From Liolophura sinensis (lineage: Eukaryota > Mollusca > Polyplacophora > Chitonida > Chitonidae), in contig NC_088299.1 in the NCBI RefSeq assembly GCF_032854445.1, positions 5,185,001-5,249,000 on the forward strand: a stretch of DNA of 64,000 nt. Reading direction: 5' to 3'. Under the pieces are notes generated by a model. That model saw only the letters and a list, made by a program, of their open reading frames with translations, did not search any database and was not told where the DNA came from. Below are positions 37,099 to 49,789 of this stretch, one piece after another. Each line of letters starts with the position of its first letter. The first letter of the stretch is position 1. A program made the translations under genes and the position numbers.

Positions 37099-37294
37099 CA
37101 TATGTCACATCCACTTTTAAGAAGGCGACATTAGGCATGTAAGTTTTTACATGTAATCCGCATTCAGCATTGACCATGATACAATTGGTAAAGGTGTGGA
37201 GGTTTACAACGATGGAAAATCTCATGGCACAGTGCAATTAGATGGAAAGTTATGAAATCTCCATGCCCATTTATTTTCCGTTTTATTTTTTTAG

Positions 37295-37366
37295 GGCTGT
37301 ACAAATAATTTTAATGATTCATGCGTGCGCGGACCTTCCACCTACATGCCACACCAAATATGCTAA
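37295..37366 (+). other. Possible 3' exon segment, weak
   Basis: A good acceptor-like tract ('ttttatttttttag') ends at 37,294. The following frame reads GCTNNFNDSCVRGPST... and stops at 37,364-37,366, giving 23 residues with three cysteines. A second open frame through the same bases (part of 37,242-37,472) reads ACADLPPTCHTKYAKNG and then ETYMYMYRETSS. That faintly recalls the spacing of a ShK-type cysteine domain, but with its later cysteines missing. Neither reading is secure, and both may be chance. Confidence 0.2.
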
Positions 37367-38975
37367 GAATGGTCTTCTAATTGTTATGGCAGAAACTTAC
37401 ATGTATATGTACAGAGAAACAAGTTCAAGACCAATATGGCTAATAACTAATAATAACTTAGTGCACATTTGAAGGGAACAGCGCACTGGAATAATGCTGA
37501 GAGCTGCAACAAACCCAAAAGCAAAAGAAACCAAAACTAAGAAAATCTAGAAAAGATGTTAAGACGTTTAAATAAAAACACATGCTGAACTTCATATTGC
37601 TTGAGTCAGTCGATTGTAGAGAGGCGCTGTTTTTACATAACACCAGATTCTTGCGACTGTTTTCTGGATCAAAGGATAGCGCGGCTTTTGTAAGCAGGCT
37701 ATCTTTTAACGCCAGACGCTTTTAACCTGATGTAGACATAGCACCTCTGGCAAGCTGAACGAAGCAGGTTGTGCTGAGAAGGCAGGACGTGTACATTCTG
37801 TCAACGGCCAAGTTTGATGATTTCTTTTGATGTTTAATATTTGATTAACACCGAATGTAATACTTATCTTGAGAGGAATTGTTTTATTTCCGCCTACATG
37901 ATTAATGGAGAGGCTTGTTTTCTCCTGTAAGTATCTGGTCGACATCTAGACCATCGGCTCTCGCTTCTCTGTTTGTAAGTTAAAAATTGCGAAGTACATA
38001 AATCCAACTTTGATTAGCATTTTCCGACCCGACTTTCACGGCAAAAGCAGATTTGCTTCGATGTTCAAAAAGTCGACCTACTTTAATAGTGTATTTGCCC
38101 AGGAGCATTTATAGCTTATCTCTATGGTTTTCTGGAAAGTAAGTCTCTTTTAAATTATTTAGGCCTATCAACGTATTACTTTATTTAGACCAATGGAAAT
38201 GAAAGTCTGTAGGGCTGATGTACTTAGGGCATGGTTTATTTGTGTTAACAATGACGTATTTCTAATCTTCCCCAATAAGGACACATTCTGATTCTGTGTG
38301 TTATCAAAGCCTTGTGATCTTAAAAGGCATACAATCTAATTCTGGCGAGGCTGTTGCCCATCCCAAATGGACAGTATAAGCTCAAATTCAGCTGTTGTTT
38401 TTTTGACCGAGTTTCTTCGGTTTATTGGGTCAGCAGGTTGTTTTCACGACTTTATTCTCTAAGAACTAAGAATAACCAAGTAATTTATGTATATAATGTA
38501 AAATAATGCCGAATATAAAATGATTCATCAATGTACACAGCGAAGTACTGCGAGATTAGTGTTTTCTCAAAGCTCTCTCTTATTCTCTCCGTTTATGAAA
38601 TTTACCGTTATGTAAAGAAAGAAACAAAGAAAATTTTTTAAAAAATGAGTCAATTCTGTTCATTATGGATGATGTCATGTCTGAAAATGATGACACGTTG
38701 AGTTCGGATGTCGTATTGGCAAAGTTCTATATCATTACAACACTGTAACCATTCACCTTTTATGAATTCAAACAGTCTTCAGTAATTCTACATGTAGCCT
38801 TGTACTGAATGATCATTGAAAAAAAAAGAGATATTTCGTTTGGGATTGCAATCTCCGAAGTGTGTCCACTCGTTTCTCTCTTCAGTCAGTTCGCCTGATC
38901 ATTCTCAGCGTGACAAAATTAAAAAGGTTTAAATTAATTTGTTTTGTGTCATTTTATTACTACAATTTTTTTCAG
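37367..38975. other. Stretch with no recognised gene
   Basis: About 1.6 kb with no supported gene. Minus frames of 61 and 79 codons at 37,458-37,643 and 37,706-37,945 show no motif. If the segment at 38,976-39,039 is a real exon, this would be intron. Confidence 0.45.
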
Positions 38976-39039
38976 GTCTATGGCGGCAGTACGTGCGTGA
39001 GAGGAAACAGGGGTACAGGGTGTAAACCACAGGATTTTG
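38976..39039 (+). CDS. Candidate internal exon (64 nt), gene unknown
   Basis: A polypyrimidine tract with a branch-point-like 'tactac' leads to 'tttttttcag' ending at 38,975. The segment ends at 39,039 before a near-ideal donor 'g|gtaagtaa'. It is visibly richer in G and C than its flanks. Only one frame is open across it, reading VYGGSTCVRGNRGTGCKPQDF with phase 0 at the start and one base left over. I do not recognise the family. No partner exons could be assigned within tens of kilobases, so this could be a lone exon of a gene with long introns or a chance splice-site pair. Confidence 0.35.
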
Positions 39040-40519
39040 GTAAGTAACCGACGAACTTTACCACCTGTGTCACCAATATTTACCTGCACATAGTATTGCA
39101 TATTGTATAGTATCTCAAACAATGTCAGAAAAGACCAGAAAGGGACATTAAGTTGACTGCTTGCTGACAGTTCCTCGGGGTAACTTTTACAACACGGCCT
39201 GACAAATCCCCAGATTTCTTGTCCAAGGCTGAGATAGACCCAACGCCTCATATGTCCTAACGATTGAAGACAAACGTTTTACCTTTCAGCCACATCCTAA
39301 ACGGTGTTCATTTAAATATATGGGGTTTTTTTGTTGTTACTTTTTTCAGCTCTCACTCTCGTTGATTCAATGCTTAAACATTTAATTAGATTAAAAAATT
39401 CGCATTTGTCCATTTCGCTTTACGTAAAATGCACTGTCGCCATTGGATTCCAAGTAAAACAGTTCGCTTTCCCTGATTCTTAGTTAGGCTACCAGTAAGT
39501 GCTCAAAAGATAACCCTTGGTGAAACAAACAACTGGTGTTGATTGATTAAACATAGCTACAGTAAACGAGAGCCATGCGTTAAACAGAACATTGAATTGC
39601 TATCGACAGATGTGAAAAAAACAACAACAAATTTTAATCAATTTTCGTCATTGGTGGTTACGTGTGGACGTTAGAATTTGTCAGAGAATATTTGGGTAGC
39701 AAATTAGACTGATTTGTGTAAAAAAAACCCATCCCCGGAGCAATTTCAGCTGCAATTTCGTTTCCATTGTCAATCTGCTGCTGAGACGTGATGACGAAAC
39801 CTTAGGGGGACAATGGAATAGTAGCGCATCCTGTAGACTCCCTTTGAAGATGGTAATAATCGAATGGGTTATTTCCAGATAGGTTTGTTTTTTTTGGTGT
39901 ACTGATTATCTGGACAAAATGAAACAACAAATATCTAATAACAGCTGGTGTATGTTTGCGAACTTTCTAGTCATTACTATAGTTGATCACAAAAAAAAAT
40001 CAATCGATCAAGCACGTCCAACTAATATATTCTTTGTCAAACATCACAGAGCCGGGGGATTCATCAAGAATGTTGATATGTTGCAATCAAATGTTTCTTT
40101 TTATTTTGAGCATGTTTTGTGCAATGCTCTGTTTGTTCGCCTGCTCATAATGTAATGCATCCAAACGTTCCATAAAAGAGTTCTGGAGAAAAAAGGATGG
40201 CCATGTTTTTATTGAGAACATTGTCTAAATGTAAATTTTAATTATTAATTTAAATGGTGTTTAGTTGCGTAGTCAGGGAATATTCCAGTCATAAGAAAAC
40301 TCTTTATTCAACCACCACTTACGTTCAAGGCTGGATTCGAACTAGTTAACTCAATGCCCATGACTGATCAATGGTGGCTGGGTAAAGGAAGAATTGGGGT
40401 CATTGCCTCTTTATTGCTGTGGGAAGCATCTGGCTATGATGACAGCGCTGTAAGCAAGCGACAAATTGCATATATACGCCTAGGCGTCAAAACATACATT
40501 CGAAAAACAATATTCGTCA
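39040..40519. other. Stretch with no recognised gene
   Basis: No supported gene. The minus frame at 38,949-39,251 overlaps the candidate exon on the other strand. Plus frames at 39,919 and 40,354 (78 and 89 codons) lack motifs, and the second runs into a dispersed repeat. Confidence 0.45.
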
Positions 40520-40850
40520 AGCAAAGTGGATGGACCGCATCAATAATCTCAAGATCACTCACCAATACAACGTACAATACAAACCACCAAAGGACAAAGA
40601 ATTTATTTCAAGTACGAACTTAAGAAGGATTCCTACACAAAATGGACAACACGGCATGTTTCAGGGATGTTGGAAAAACACAAAGAATGTTCTGGGCGAA
40701 TGAATGAAGTTAACATCTAATCGTGTAGCATGATAATTTATAAGTTGTCGATAATAAAATAAGTACCTCAGTTGGGTTTTGATTGAAACTGTTCATATAT
40801 TCAAAGTAGCGATCTAATTCAACACACGACGATATAGAGCCCCTAACGCC
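40520..40850 (+). repeat. Dispersed repeat pair, copy 1
   Basis: Aligns with 43,510-43,810. Shared words include 'gaatgttct(g/a)ggcgaatga', 'tcgataataaa', 'tttgattgaaactgttcata' (with changes) and 'aattcaacac'. The two copies lie about 3 kb apart in the same orientation, with no visible product. The 40,354 frame overlaps it and is not kept in the partner. Confidence 0.65.
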
Positions 40851-40863
40851 AGGCGAAGCTTAA

Positions 40864-41033
40864 TTTATTTTTGCTTGGTCTTTTACGCCGTACTCAAGAA
40901 TATTTCACTTATTACGACGGCGGCCAGCATTGTGATGGAAGGAATCCGGGAAGAGCCCGTGAAAACTCACGACCATCCGCAGGTGGCTCACCTTTGATCA
41001 GAAAAGGAAGGCTGCATGAGCTGAACTCACATC
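40864..41033 (-). mobile_element. SINE type A copy, minus orientation
   Basis: From the TTTAT tail side at 40,864 through 'ttttacgccgtactcaagaa' and the body to a truncated head near 41,033 ('gtgagttcagctcatgc' on the minus strand). It is separated by only about 20 bases from another minus-strand SINE A. Confidence 0.85.
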
Positions 41034-41050
41034 AAGCTTGATTATTTGGT

Positions 41051-41232
41051 TATTTATTGATTTGATTGGTGTTTTACGCTATACTCAAGAATATTTCACT
41101 TATACGCCGGCGGCCAGCATTATGGTGGGAGGAAACCGGGCAGAGAGGAAGCTAGCATGAGCTGGACTTGAACTCACAGCGACCGCATTGGCGAGAGGAC
41201 TCCTGGGTCATTACGCTGCGCTAGCACGCTAA
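41051..41232 (-). mobile_element. SINE type A copy, minus orientation, internally deleted
   Basis: The head is nearly complete ('tagcgtgctagcgcagcg' on the minus strand). About 60 bases of the body are missing between 'cttcctct' and 'ctgcccgg', a junction with CTCT microhomology. The normal 3' end and tail are present. The breakpoints differ from those of the deleted copy at 33,943, so the deletions were independent. Confidence 0.88.
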
Positions 41233-42757
41233 ATCAGGCTTGGTTAGACAAGCACCTGGATTTACTTAAGGGAATAACCCCTCAAACTTTCCAAACTTGT
41301 AAAGCAGCATCAGAGGACAATGAACTACGTCATTAACCAGGCCTGAGTCATTGTGGCGAATTAGTACACAACATAATGTCAGTTTGACGGTGTTCATCAC
41401 TACCAGCAAAATTTCTAATCATGAGAAATCAAGAAACGCTCCAAAAATGACTTAGTCGGGGCAGTCACGCTGTCCAACAATAAACTCATAACATAGCAGG
41501 TTACACCATATACAGAGTTTTCAAGAAGCAGAGAACTTCGTTTAATATCGGCAAAATCCAAGGGAAAAGTAAATGCTGTACGTTAGTTGAATTATTGAAA
41601 TTTCTGTATACTGTTAAATATCTTTTGGACCCAAATATCGTCTTGTTGATCGCCGAAGTGTGCGTAGCCGAGTACATCGTTCCATCAGTGTGTCAGTTGG
41701 TACCCAGGCAGTTTCGTCCATGGGGTAGCATTTGTTCCAGGCCGGAGATATGGGAAGCGAAACTAAATTGTGTCAGTAAGTCCTGCGATATGTATACATG
41801 TGGATGCATGTGGATGGCAAGGTTAAATTGAGGGAGTGGGGGTGGGGGTGTAAAACTACAATGTTATAATTATTACATGTATGTGTAGTTTAAGCTACAC
41901 ATTCACAGTTTGAATGAAACACGATCTTCGTCCAACACTGTTAAATATGAGGTTAAACATTCGCATACAAACATATTTTTTCTACTCTACATGTGAATAA
42001 ATTGAATTAAAACCACAAGTTCTCTGGAAAATCATAACTGAAGGGTACACTCAGATATAAAACAAACAAAAATCGAAAAAAAAAGGAAAACAATAAATAA
42101 ACTAATAAACAGTTACATATTAGAACGGTACATATTTGTTAGAATCAACAAAAACGTCAAAGTCAGTTCTACACACATAAAAGAAAAGTCTTTGGGGACC
42201 TATTTGTCTACCTCTCAGTGTTCTCAGCCATGTTGGCTGTAAAGCAATCAAAGGTACATGTGTGGGCCGGTAGGCTACATGTGAAAAAGTCGCCATTAAC
42301 TTTAGGAATACCACTAGTTTATGCAGTGCACTCCGGTTTCTGCGTCTATAAAACTGGACATCAATGTGGAACTGGAAATATGATGTGTCTATGGCGTTAT
42401 ATTAATAATTACTTAATGGATAAATGATATCACCAATATTTTTTATGTTCAGCGTAATAAAATATCGTACCTTCAACGTAGGGATTATTTGCAGTGTACT
42501 GCGCAGGACAGGTGCTTGAATATTGTCAAACACCCATGCATCTCTGTTTTAAAGATAACTAGAATGTTGAGCTAAGATCATAAGTTTCCTTTTTATTACA
42601 TTAAAAAAGAAAGATTTGTTCTCTAAATTCTCTAAATTTTCAGAGAAACAAAGGAACAATACAATCCACTATATTTACCTTTCTTGGGTTGTAGATCACC
42701 CCAAAATTTCAAACCCAGTAAAGACTACGACATTGTATTTAGTTATCTTAAGGACTG
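41233..42757. other. Stretch with no recognised gene
   Basis: A 78-codon frame at 41,595-41,831 contains a donor-like 'cagtaagtcc' at 41,778 but has no convincing acceptor or domain. A G-run with a short TGGGGG pattern lies near 41,835. Nothing else was recognised up to the gap. Confidence 0.4.
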
Positions 42758-42957
42758 NNNNNNNNNNNNNNNNNNNNNNNNNNNNNNNNNNNNNNNNNNN
42801 NNNNNNNNNNNNNNNNNNNNNNNNNNNNNNNNNNNNNNNNNNNNNNNNNNNNNNNNNNNNNNNNNNNNNNNNNNNNNNNNNNNNNNNNNNNNNNNNNNNN
42901 NNNNNNNNNNNNNNNNNNNNNNNNNNNNNNNNNNNNNNNNNNNNNNNNNNNNNNNNN
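42758..42957. other. Assembly gap of exactly 200 N
   Basis: Two hundred undetermined bases, probably a scaffolding placeholder. Four frames that run across it (42,616-43,263) are artefacts of open N codons. Confidence 0.99.
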
Positions 42958-43509
42958 AAGCTGTGGAAATTGCCCCATCTTTGGTTCCAAGACATCAAAG
43001 CCGGGGCCATCACAAGCGTGGATTAAAGTGTGATTTCTCCGCGGGCCACAATATATTGCCAATAAGACTAAATCTAAGGTAATTGTTTTTCCAAGTGCGG
43101 TTGCCAGTCGAGTACCAATTCTATATTGCCTTGAAGCACAGCTCGACTGACTCAACAGCAATAGCTGAAGAACAAGGCGCTTTACTGAGTGTTGATGTCG
43201 GGTGACTGTTTGTGTCAAGTTAGTTATTCTATATTGATACGATTCTGATGAAAAGTGAGTCAATTACAGGTATGTCGACGAGTGTGTCAAGAGACTAATG
43301 AACAAAGACACTTTGTCGTTGACAGAAGCTCCCTATTGAGTATGGTCTCATTTACTCAACAAAGTAAACAAGCAGGTTGAACAAGGTGTTAAATTATGAC
43401 ACAGTGTCACCATGGTCTAGTGCTGGAGAAACCCGACCAACTGTGACATAAATCTACGCGTCGGAAACAGACATTCGTATATCAACCACCGTCAACCAAG
43501 ATGGAATGA
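42958..43509. other. Stretch with no recognised feature
   Basis: No gene or repeat partner was recognised between the gap and the repeat at 43,510. Confidence 0.5.
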
Positions 43510-43810
43510 TCCCAGTTCAATAATGGTCAATTCAATAAGGTCAATTCCCAAAATGACGTTCAACAAAAACCACCAAACAACTAAGAATGCATATAAACTT
43601 CAAAGTTAAGACGCAATCATGCAGTTGGCAGTTCAGTTGATGTTGGAAAGAGCAAGGAATGTTCTAGGCGAATGAGGGAAAATTTGTATTCAAATCGTGT
43701 ACAATGCTAGTATGTAAGTCTTCGATAATAAAGTATGTATATCAGTTTTGCATTGATTGCAACTGTTCGTATATCCAACGTGGCGATTTTAATTCAACAC
43801 GGTAAATATT
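43510..43810 (+). repeat. Dispersed repeat pair, copy 2
   Basis: Partner of 40,520-40,850. The alignment begins near 'caagatggaatgatcccagt' and ends at 'aattcaacacgg'. A 73-codon frame at 43,735-43,956 begins inside it and is not preserved in the partner. Confidence 0.65.
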
Positions 43811-46800
43811 ACGGCCCCGGGTTGAGCGGATCACGAGGTAGCGTGTCAGAGATTCTGTACGTTCTGTCCATATGTACTTGCAAGAGAATTATACACACTG
43901 TAAAACTCAAGAAATTTAGAATGAAGGCGTTTGATGGAATAACCTTGACCCACTAATTGTTGCAGTAATAGCTTATAACACGTTCGATAAATGTAAAACT
44001 GGGGTTGACATATCGTAGTTCAAAATTTACATTTATTCTTGCCAAAGGTAAGTACGAAACTTAATCGCCAACTTTATTTTAAAGAGTAACTGATAGATCA
44101 CTATAGAAACATGAGACAGCTATAGCATTGTTGACGCCAGTGTATAGATTCTCTTCACCTTACAGAAACCACAAGAATGCCCACCCACCCATTTCCAAAT
44201 TCCCAACCAAATGTCAATTATGGATGCAAAAGCAGCCTCTGAAGCCACTTCGGAACACCTACAGTGCACGGCAACATCGCACAGCATAAAAGATTGTCAC
44301 TACCCGCGGTGTTGCTTCTATCAAAAATTTCTTTTCGTCTGTCTCACAATACATTAAGGTAGGTAGGACCACCTGATCTGTGCAAAGCGCGCTGTGATTT
44401 CTGGCATGGCTGCCCGGGCATATGTGCCTGGAGGAATAGCTCGTCTTTCGACGTGGGACAGATTTGTAATTCAATTACCTTGACAAGGCAGCTGATGAAC
44501 ATGACTAAAGTAACCTTATCAGTTTACTAGCTGGCCGTGCCTTCGGGTTACGCCTGTCTCTGACAGACGTTAATGGGTCACTGTGTAGGCCGTATCATTG
44601 ACGTCTAATCCCGACGTGGCCTTGCTTGTTCCCCGTTGCTCGTATATACAAACTATTGTTTGTACTCGGATATACCTTCATCCAAGGATAGTCATTGAGA
44701 TAAACAATAAATAGAATGCATCGTATACTTTACATCAGACAGACTGGACGTAATCTATCAACAAACATACGTGAACAGTAAGTTCAAAATCAAAGAGTAA
44801 ATTAAGTTTTTTGGCTGAAGTGATCAACTGAAGATAAGTCAGTGCAGAGTCGTTGTGAACGAATGCTAACAGGTAAACAATTTCTGTCGGATAACAGAAG
44901 GTCCGCTTATGTGTTCAAACCTTGTCTGAATGTGAATCAATGTTTCCATCTTTTGAGTAAGCTCTGTATTCATGGTGTCAACCAAACTTAAAACCAAATG
45001 TACGCTCTTATCACAAGGGCCAAAGGTTTATGTCAAATGTCAATTCATGAAATAAGATCAACTTAAAATCCACTAAACTCTTTCCATTTCCAGTTAACTC
45101 GGTGTTAAAACTCCTTTAAAAGATCACTTGCTCCTTTCGAATCTGCCTGAAGTCTGTATTCAGTAGCGTAGGCAATATTGATTACTGAATATTCGATATG
45201 TTTGTCTTTCGCAGATGCGGTGGCATAATTCAATCTTCAGCTGACTAGAAAAATAATGCTTGAGTATCACTGCTGTTTACAGTGGGCATTGATTTCAGGG
45301 TACTATATTGTGCGCTGGACTATTTGTGCGGCATATAATACTGATCCTTCCCTCACATAATTGTATTTAGTGAGAATTACCATGCGTATGATTCGTATTA
45401 AGCCCTTGTCACCAGATGCCGGTAGGTGACAGGGCTTACCTGTAAGTGTTATCAGTTGATTACTTACTGTCGGATATTGTTTCCCGAAACAATGCCGGAG
45501 ATACATTGCCTGCTGGATTGGAATGGGTCTTCAATAGAGTGTGGGATATCGCTCAAGGCTGCCGTGCAGTGATATGATTTTTTATGACTCGTGTGGCCGC
45601 GCCTATGGTAAACAAGTGAAATGTTTTACCACAGCTGTTTTTTCCCCTTGATGACCTTGTCTAGATCGTTATGAAAAAGTGATAATTACATTGTCTCTTC
45701 TCGATAGGCATACAAAATATGTGTAGTGGTTACATTTATTTTTCCTTGACCAAATAACTGTTATCTCCGGTTGCATGGAACTTCAAATTAAGACCAACTG
45801 GTTAATGCACACGATTCTGCTGATCAGAATGTAGGAAATAGATAGGGAGCGGACCATTGTCTTTCCTTTCAGTCGCTAGATCAAAGAAGGTGGGGGAAAA
45901 TTTGTTAGTTGTTAATTTGTCACGCTCGTGTGGCCGTTTGCACAGTCTAGCTTTAGTTGAAGACCACGTGTTTTTCACTTTTAAAACCGTGCGCATGTAT
46001 CTGTACGTCACATATAGGAGAGTTCGTTAGCAACATACCAAGGGTTGGGGGGTTTACCTTGTCAATCCGATTTCCTTCTGTTGTAGTATTGAACGACATA
46101 GCAAGTCTTCAAACAGCATACCAAAATAATATAAAACCATAACAGAATCTTAAAAATACATACCAGCTCATTTAGTATACGCTTAACGATGCGTGAACAC
46201 AACCTGCGGCGCATGCGCTATTCAAAAATGCACGCTATGAATAAAAAGTAATTACATAACGCCATCCCCAACAAAAAGTCAAAAAACAAATCTGTATAAT
46301 ATGAAAAGAATCAGTAGTGTGAAAGTCATTTCATTCTTTGCTGCACAATACTTATTAAATATTGAAAACAGTTCGAGTGCTACCTTGCATTTGAGTCATT
46401 TATTTATTGAGCAATATGTCGTTGCAAAGAACAAAAACATATCTACATAAACTGACTTCTGCTAGGAAAAGCCATTAACCTTGACACGAATTCAGGCTCA
46501 TTGCCCTTCATTCTTGAAGAAATATTTTATTGCGTTCTACATCCCAGCGCGTTGGTTAATTGATGAGCCACCCTAATAGTACATGACAGATGTACTGGAG
46601 CGCAAATGATGTCAATATTTATTTATTACATGTAGCCTGCTGTTTCTGCCAGAACAGATGTTTGGTGAAAGGCCATGGAAGAGAACCATACATTGGTCTT
46701 CCCAGAAATCCGTACCGACGTTAACGCACTGGGGAATACATTTCGGCTAGGAATTTCAGGTCTGAGTTATTGATATGGTACTCTTGCTGAAATGGTCGGA

Positions 46801-48304
46801 TTCAAGTCAGTGCCACAAAGAAGAAAGCCTATTTTGCCACAATCTTACGAATGTCTATAAATGTTTAATATCCGGTAATATACCGACATCGCATATTTAG
46901 GCGGACAGTATCACGATTTATTTGTACTAGATACATGATATCCAACGTGTTTGGATTACGAGTTAAATACCACGAACGGCTAAATATCCTTTTGATAAGT
47001 CTAGTAGCCAACTTTCGTTCGGACGACATCTTAAGACGCTTCATCCCAGTTTGCTATTCCACTTTAAAGCCAGACGGCCTCAGTCCTCTATCAATTTTCC
47101 ATAAGGGACAATGTTAACGTTTAGTGCTATAACTCTGACACAAACATCCCGTTTCCAATAAAAATTGGCGTCTACCTTGTCCAGCCTGTGAGAAAGCAGC
47201 CATCAAAATTTTGACACAGGTTGGCCGTCAAAATCTTGAATTTCCTATGCCTTCAGCTGGGAGACCTGCCTAACAAGATGAAGGGGACGCCATTGGCATT
47301 CTCATTCCTACCCGTTACCTGGTGTCCTCTCGCTTTATCAATGAAGCTCATACCTTCTAAAAGTTTAGACAGTTTCCAGTATTTGAATGCCAAACACACA
47401 CCTGTACATTAACGGACAAAGAATATTAGTGGAAAGGGTAAACCTGGACTGAATCAGGACTGTGTCACCCGGTGGTGGGTCAAAGAGGTGACAGTGGCGT
47501 AAAGAGAACGTCTTGAATATGCATTGAGCACCTTTCGTGCAAGTTCTTCCGGTATACAAAAGTTCATGGGTACACCGTGTTGCCATTTAGACCAATCATT
47601 ATCTGTGTTTGATGACTCCGCCAGTGAAGGGTTATAGTGCACGGATGACTTCTCTGAAAGGAACTTATGACAGATAAACGAATTCCTCCATCAGGCGAGT
47701 TATCGGTATTCTCCGAATACCTTGTTAATAGAATAAGTGAATCCTGATGGGAAGGTACAATGGTCGCACAGAAGTTATTCCTTCAAGCGAGGATCGATCT
47801 GACGACTTAGGCCACATATATCGTAATCTGTGTTAGATGAAGAAACTGTCTGTATATGGCGTGCATTAATAACTGAGGCTTTAGAACAGACTTCTTCTTG
47901 ATTTAGAAGAAAGACGTATTTTCGCAGGATATGTCAGCAGACATGTGCTTGAGAAGCGGGAAGAAATAAATAAAACGCCAGAATAAGGCCTATATGTAGT
48001 TAAAGCTCCAAAGACGTACTTCCTTGCTCTCAAATGTTAAAATGTTCACATATAAAAGCCCTAGGTGTACATTATGACGTATGATTTTAATTTCCAATCA
48101 TTAGGAAACTCCAGGTACGATTTCAAACCTGTCTTTGGAACAAAATTTGTAGATTGCGTCCCTCACACTGTCTGTTTGGCATGGGAAACAATACATGGTC
48201 GACGACGCTTGTGTGACAGTGTGCGCAGTCTAACATTTGTGGGAGGCCACCTGTTTTCCACCGATAAGGTGTGCGTGTTTGTAAGAGAGAAAGTTCGTCA
48301 ATAA
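43811..48304. other. Long stretch without a recognised gene
   Basis: About 4.5 kb in which I can support no gene. Several frames of 60-79 codons (44,259; 45,303; 45,802; 45,957; 46,935; 47,221; 47,365; 48,065) have no shared domain or splice pattern. The only structure noted is the hairpin at 45,398-45,438. Confidence 0.45.
45398..45438. repeat. Inverted repeat (hairpin)
   Basis: The arms 'taagcccttgtcacc' (45,399-45,413) and 'ggtgacagggctta' (45,425-45,438) pair over 14 positions with one bulged T around an 11-base loop. No T-run follows. It may be a fold-back relic, and its role is unknown. Confidence 0.6.
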
Positions 48305-48424
48305 CTTTCCACAGGTCGGTGGTTTACCCCGGACATTTCTGTTTTCTTCACCATAAACCTGGCCGCAATCATTAAAGTAAAAAATATTGGGTAGGGCGTT
48401 GAACAATGATTAAGTAAGTGATAA
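48305..48424 (+). mobile_element. SINE type A, strongly diverged 3' part
   Basis: The pattern of the body can still be followed ('ggtggtttaccccgg', 'ttcaccataaacctggccgc', 'gtagggcgttgaacaatga'), but the hallmark end and tail are badly eroded. It is probably the oldest SINE A copy here. The first ~100 bases carry the end of a 79-codon plus frame. Confidence 0.55.
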
Positions 48425-49050
48425 ATATGATTATCGTTATTAAATTGTAATGATCATAAAAGAATCTCTTTGGGAAAATGTTGATTAAACTCGGATTAAA
48501 TTTTGGGCGGAAATTACATGTAGGTTGTTCTTTACTTGTAAGCAAAACCGTTTGAAACAAGAAAAACTGATTTATAATTTTAACCTTCGAGAGAAACAGC
48601 CTCAAGATCTCGGCATGCCAAAATCTTGTGACATCTAGCGTTACTCTCTGTAAGTCCAGGCTGAACCCTGTAGATGATATGTATACTGCAAAAAAAAAGC
48701 ACAAAAACGCACATTGTTTTATCTTAGTATCAAATAACGCGCTGATACAACAATCAGCGTAAGTATTCATTATCAATTTCCATTTGCCACCAAATTTTCA
48801 CATTACAGAGCAATAATCCAGGAGCCATGACACCGTGAAAACCGAGTGATCGGAAATCACAGTTCATGCTCATTGTTGTGTTAACGGTACCGAGTGCAGT
48901 ACTCTGCCAAGATGATGAATGTATGCATAGAACAATGATGCACAATCAAAGTGTTCATTCATCAACAAAACGTGTTTCTTATTGGCTTAATTAGCGCCCA
49001 TGTATGTATTACAGTGCACAATATCAATTCTTTGAATCCTTATTTACATG
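48425..49050. other. Stretch with no recognised gene
   Basis: A 134-codon minus frame (48,372-48,776) is the longest N-free frame on the minus strand. It is rich in F, I and L, has no domain or good start context, and begins inside an eroded SINE. I regard it as chance. Confidence 0.45.
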
Positions 49051-49204
49051 CTTACGCGGGAAGGCCTTTCATTAACCTGTGAATGTTCGTGAGTTTTCCC
49101 AGGGCTCTGCCGGCTTTCCTCCCACTCTCATGCTGATGGTTTTGTATAAATGAAATAGTCTTCAGTACGGCGTAAAACTCCAGTTAAATAAATAAATAAA
49201 TAAA
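49051..49204 (+). mobile_element. SINE type A, 5'-truncated copy
   Basis: Runs from 'cttacgcgggaaggccttt' through the body to 'cagtacggcgtaaaactcca' and a pure AAATA tail. Confidence 0.85.
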
Positions 49205-49789
49205 TGTTGCTAAGCGACAAACTCAAGTAACTGCCTTTTATACGAGGTGGATCACTAGAGTGCAATAGCAAACCATCTAGTATTGGCAAGTGAGTGACAA
49301 ACTTTCCCCCATTTAATGTGCCAATTTGCACAGAATATTGATGGAAAGTAAGTGGTCTAAAGCCAACTGCGCAGATCCTTATTGTAACAAAAACAACTCC
49401 TCCCGTACCAACCTTTTTCCTCATGTAGTATCAAGCAGAATCAAGCAGTAAGAGTTGTTACAGTAATGTAACCATTGCTGGCATTGCGACCTTCAATGAG
49501 TAGGTCACATTGATAATCATACAGAGAACATACATGTCAAATTTGACAATTTTTGCCTCAAATTGAATAGTTTGGTCGGTGACACATTTACACTTCATGT
49601 TGAACGAGGGTTAAAAAACTAGTACTGTTTCTTAAAAGCCCTTTAATTTTGGTTAAATTTACGCAGAACGCCAAAATATTACCAAATATATTGTGCTTTA
49701 GGCATTAAAATATGTCTACATATATAGAAAAAATGAATGGTCCTTTGCAGGATAGAACTGATTAATGACTGAGTTTATATCCATGTCCG
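49205..49789. other. Stretch with no recognised feature
   Basis: No gene or repeat partner was recognised. The minus frame at 49,128-49,424 overlaps the SINE tail. Confidence 0.5.

Noticed and set aside
41595-41831. 78-codon frame with a donor-like site at 41,778
   Set aside because: No acceptor tract precedes it, the donor is only moderate, and I recognise no domain, so an exon call is not justified.
42616-43263. Four frames of 105-171 codons
   Set aside because: They run through the 200-N gap, where stop codons cannot be seen.
48372-48776. 134-codon minus frame
   Set aside because: Hydrophobic, AT-driven composition, no motif, and it starts inside an eroded SINE.
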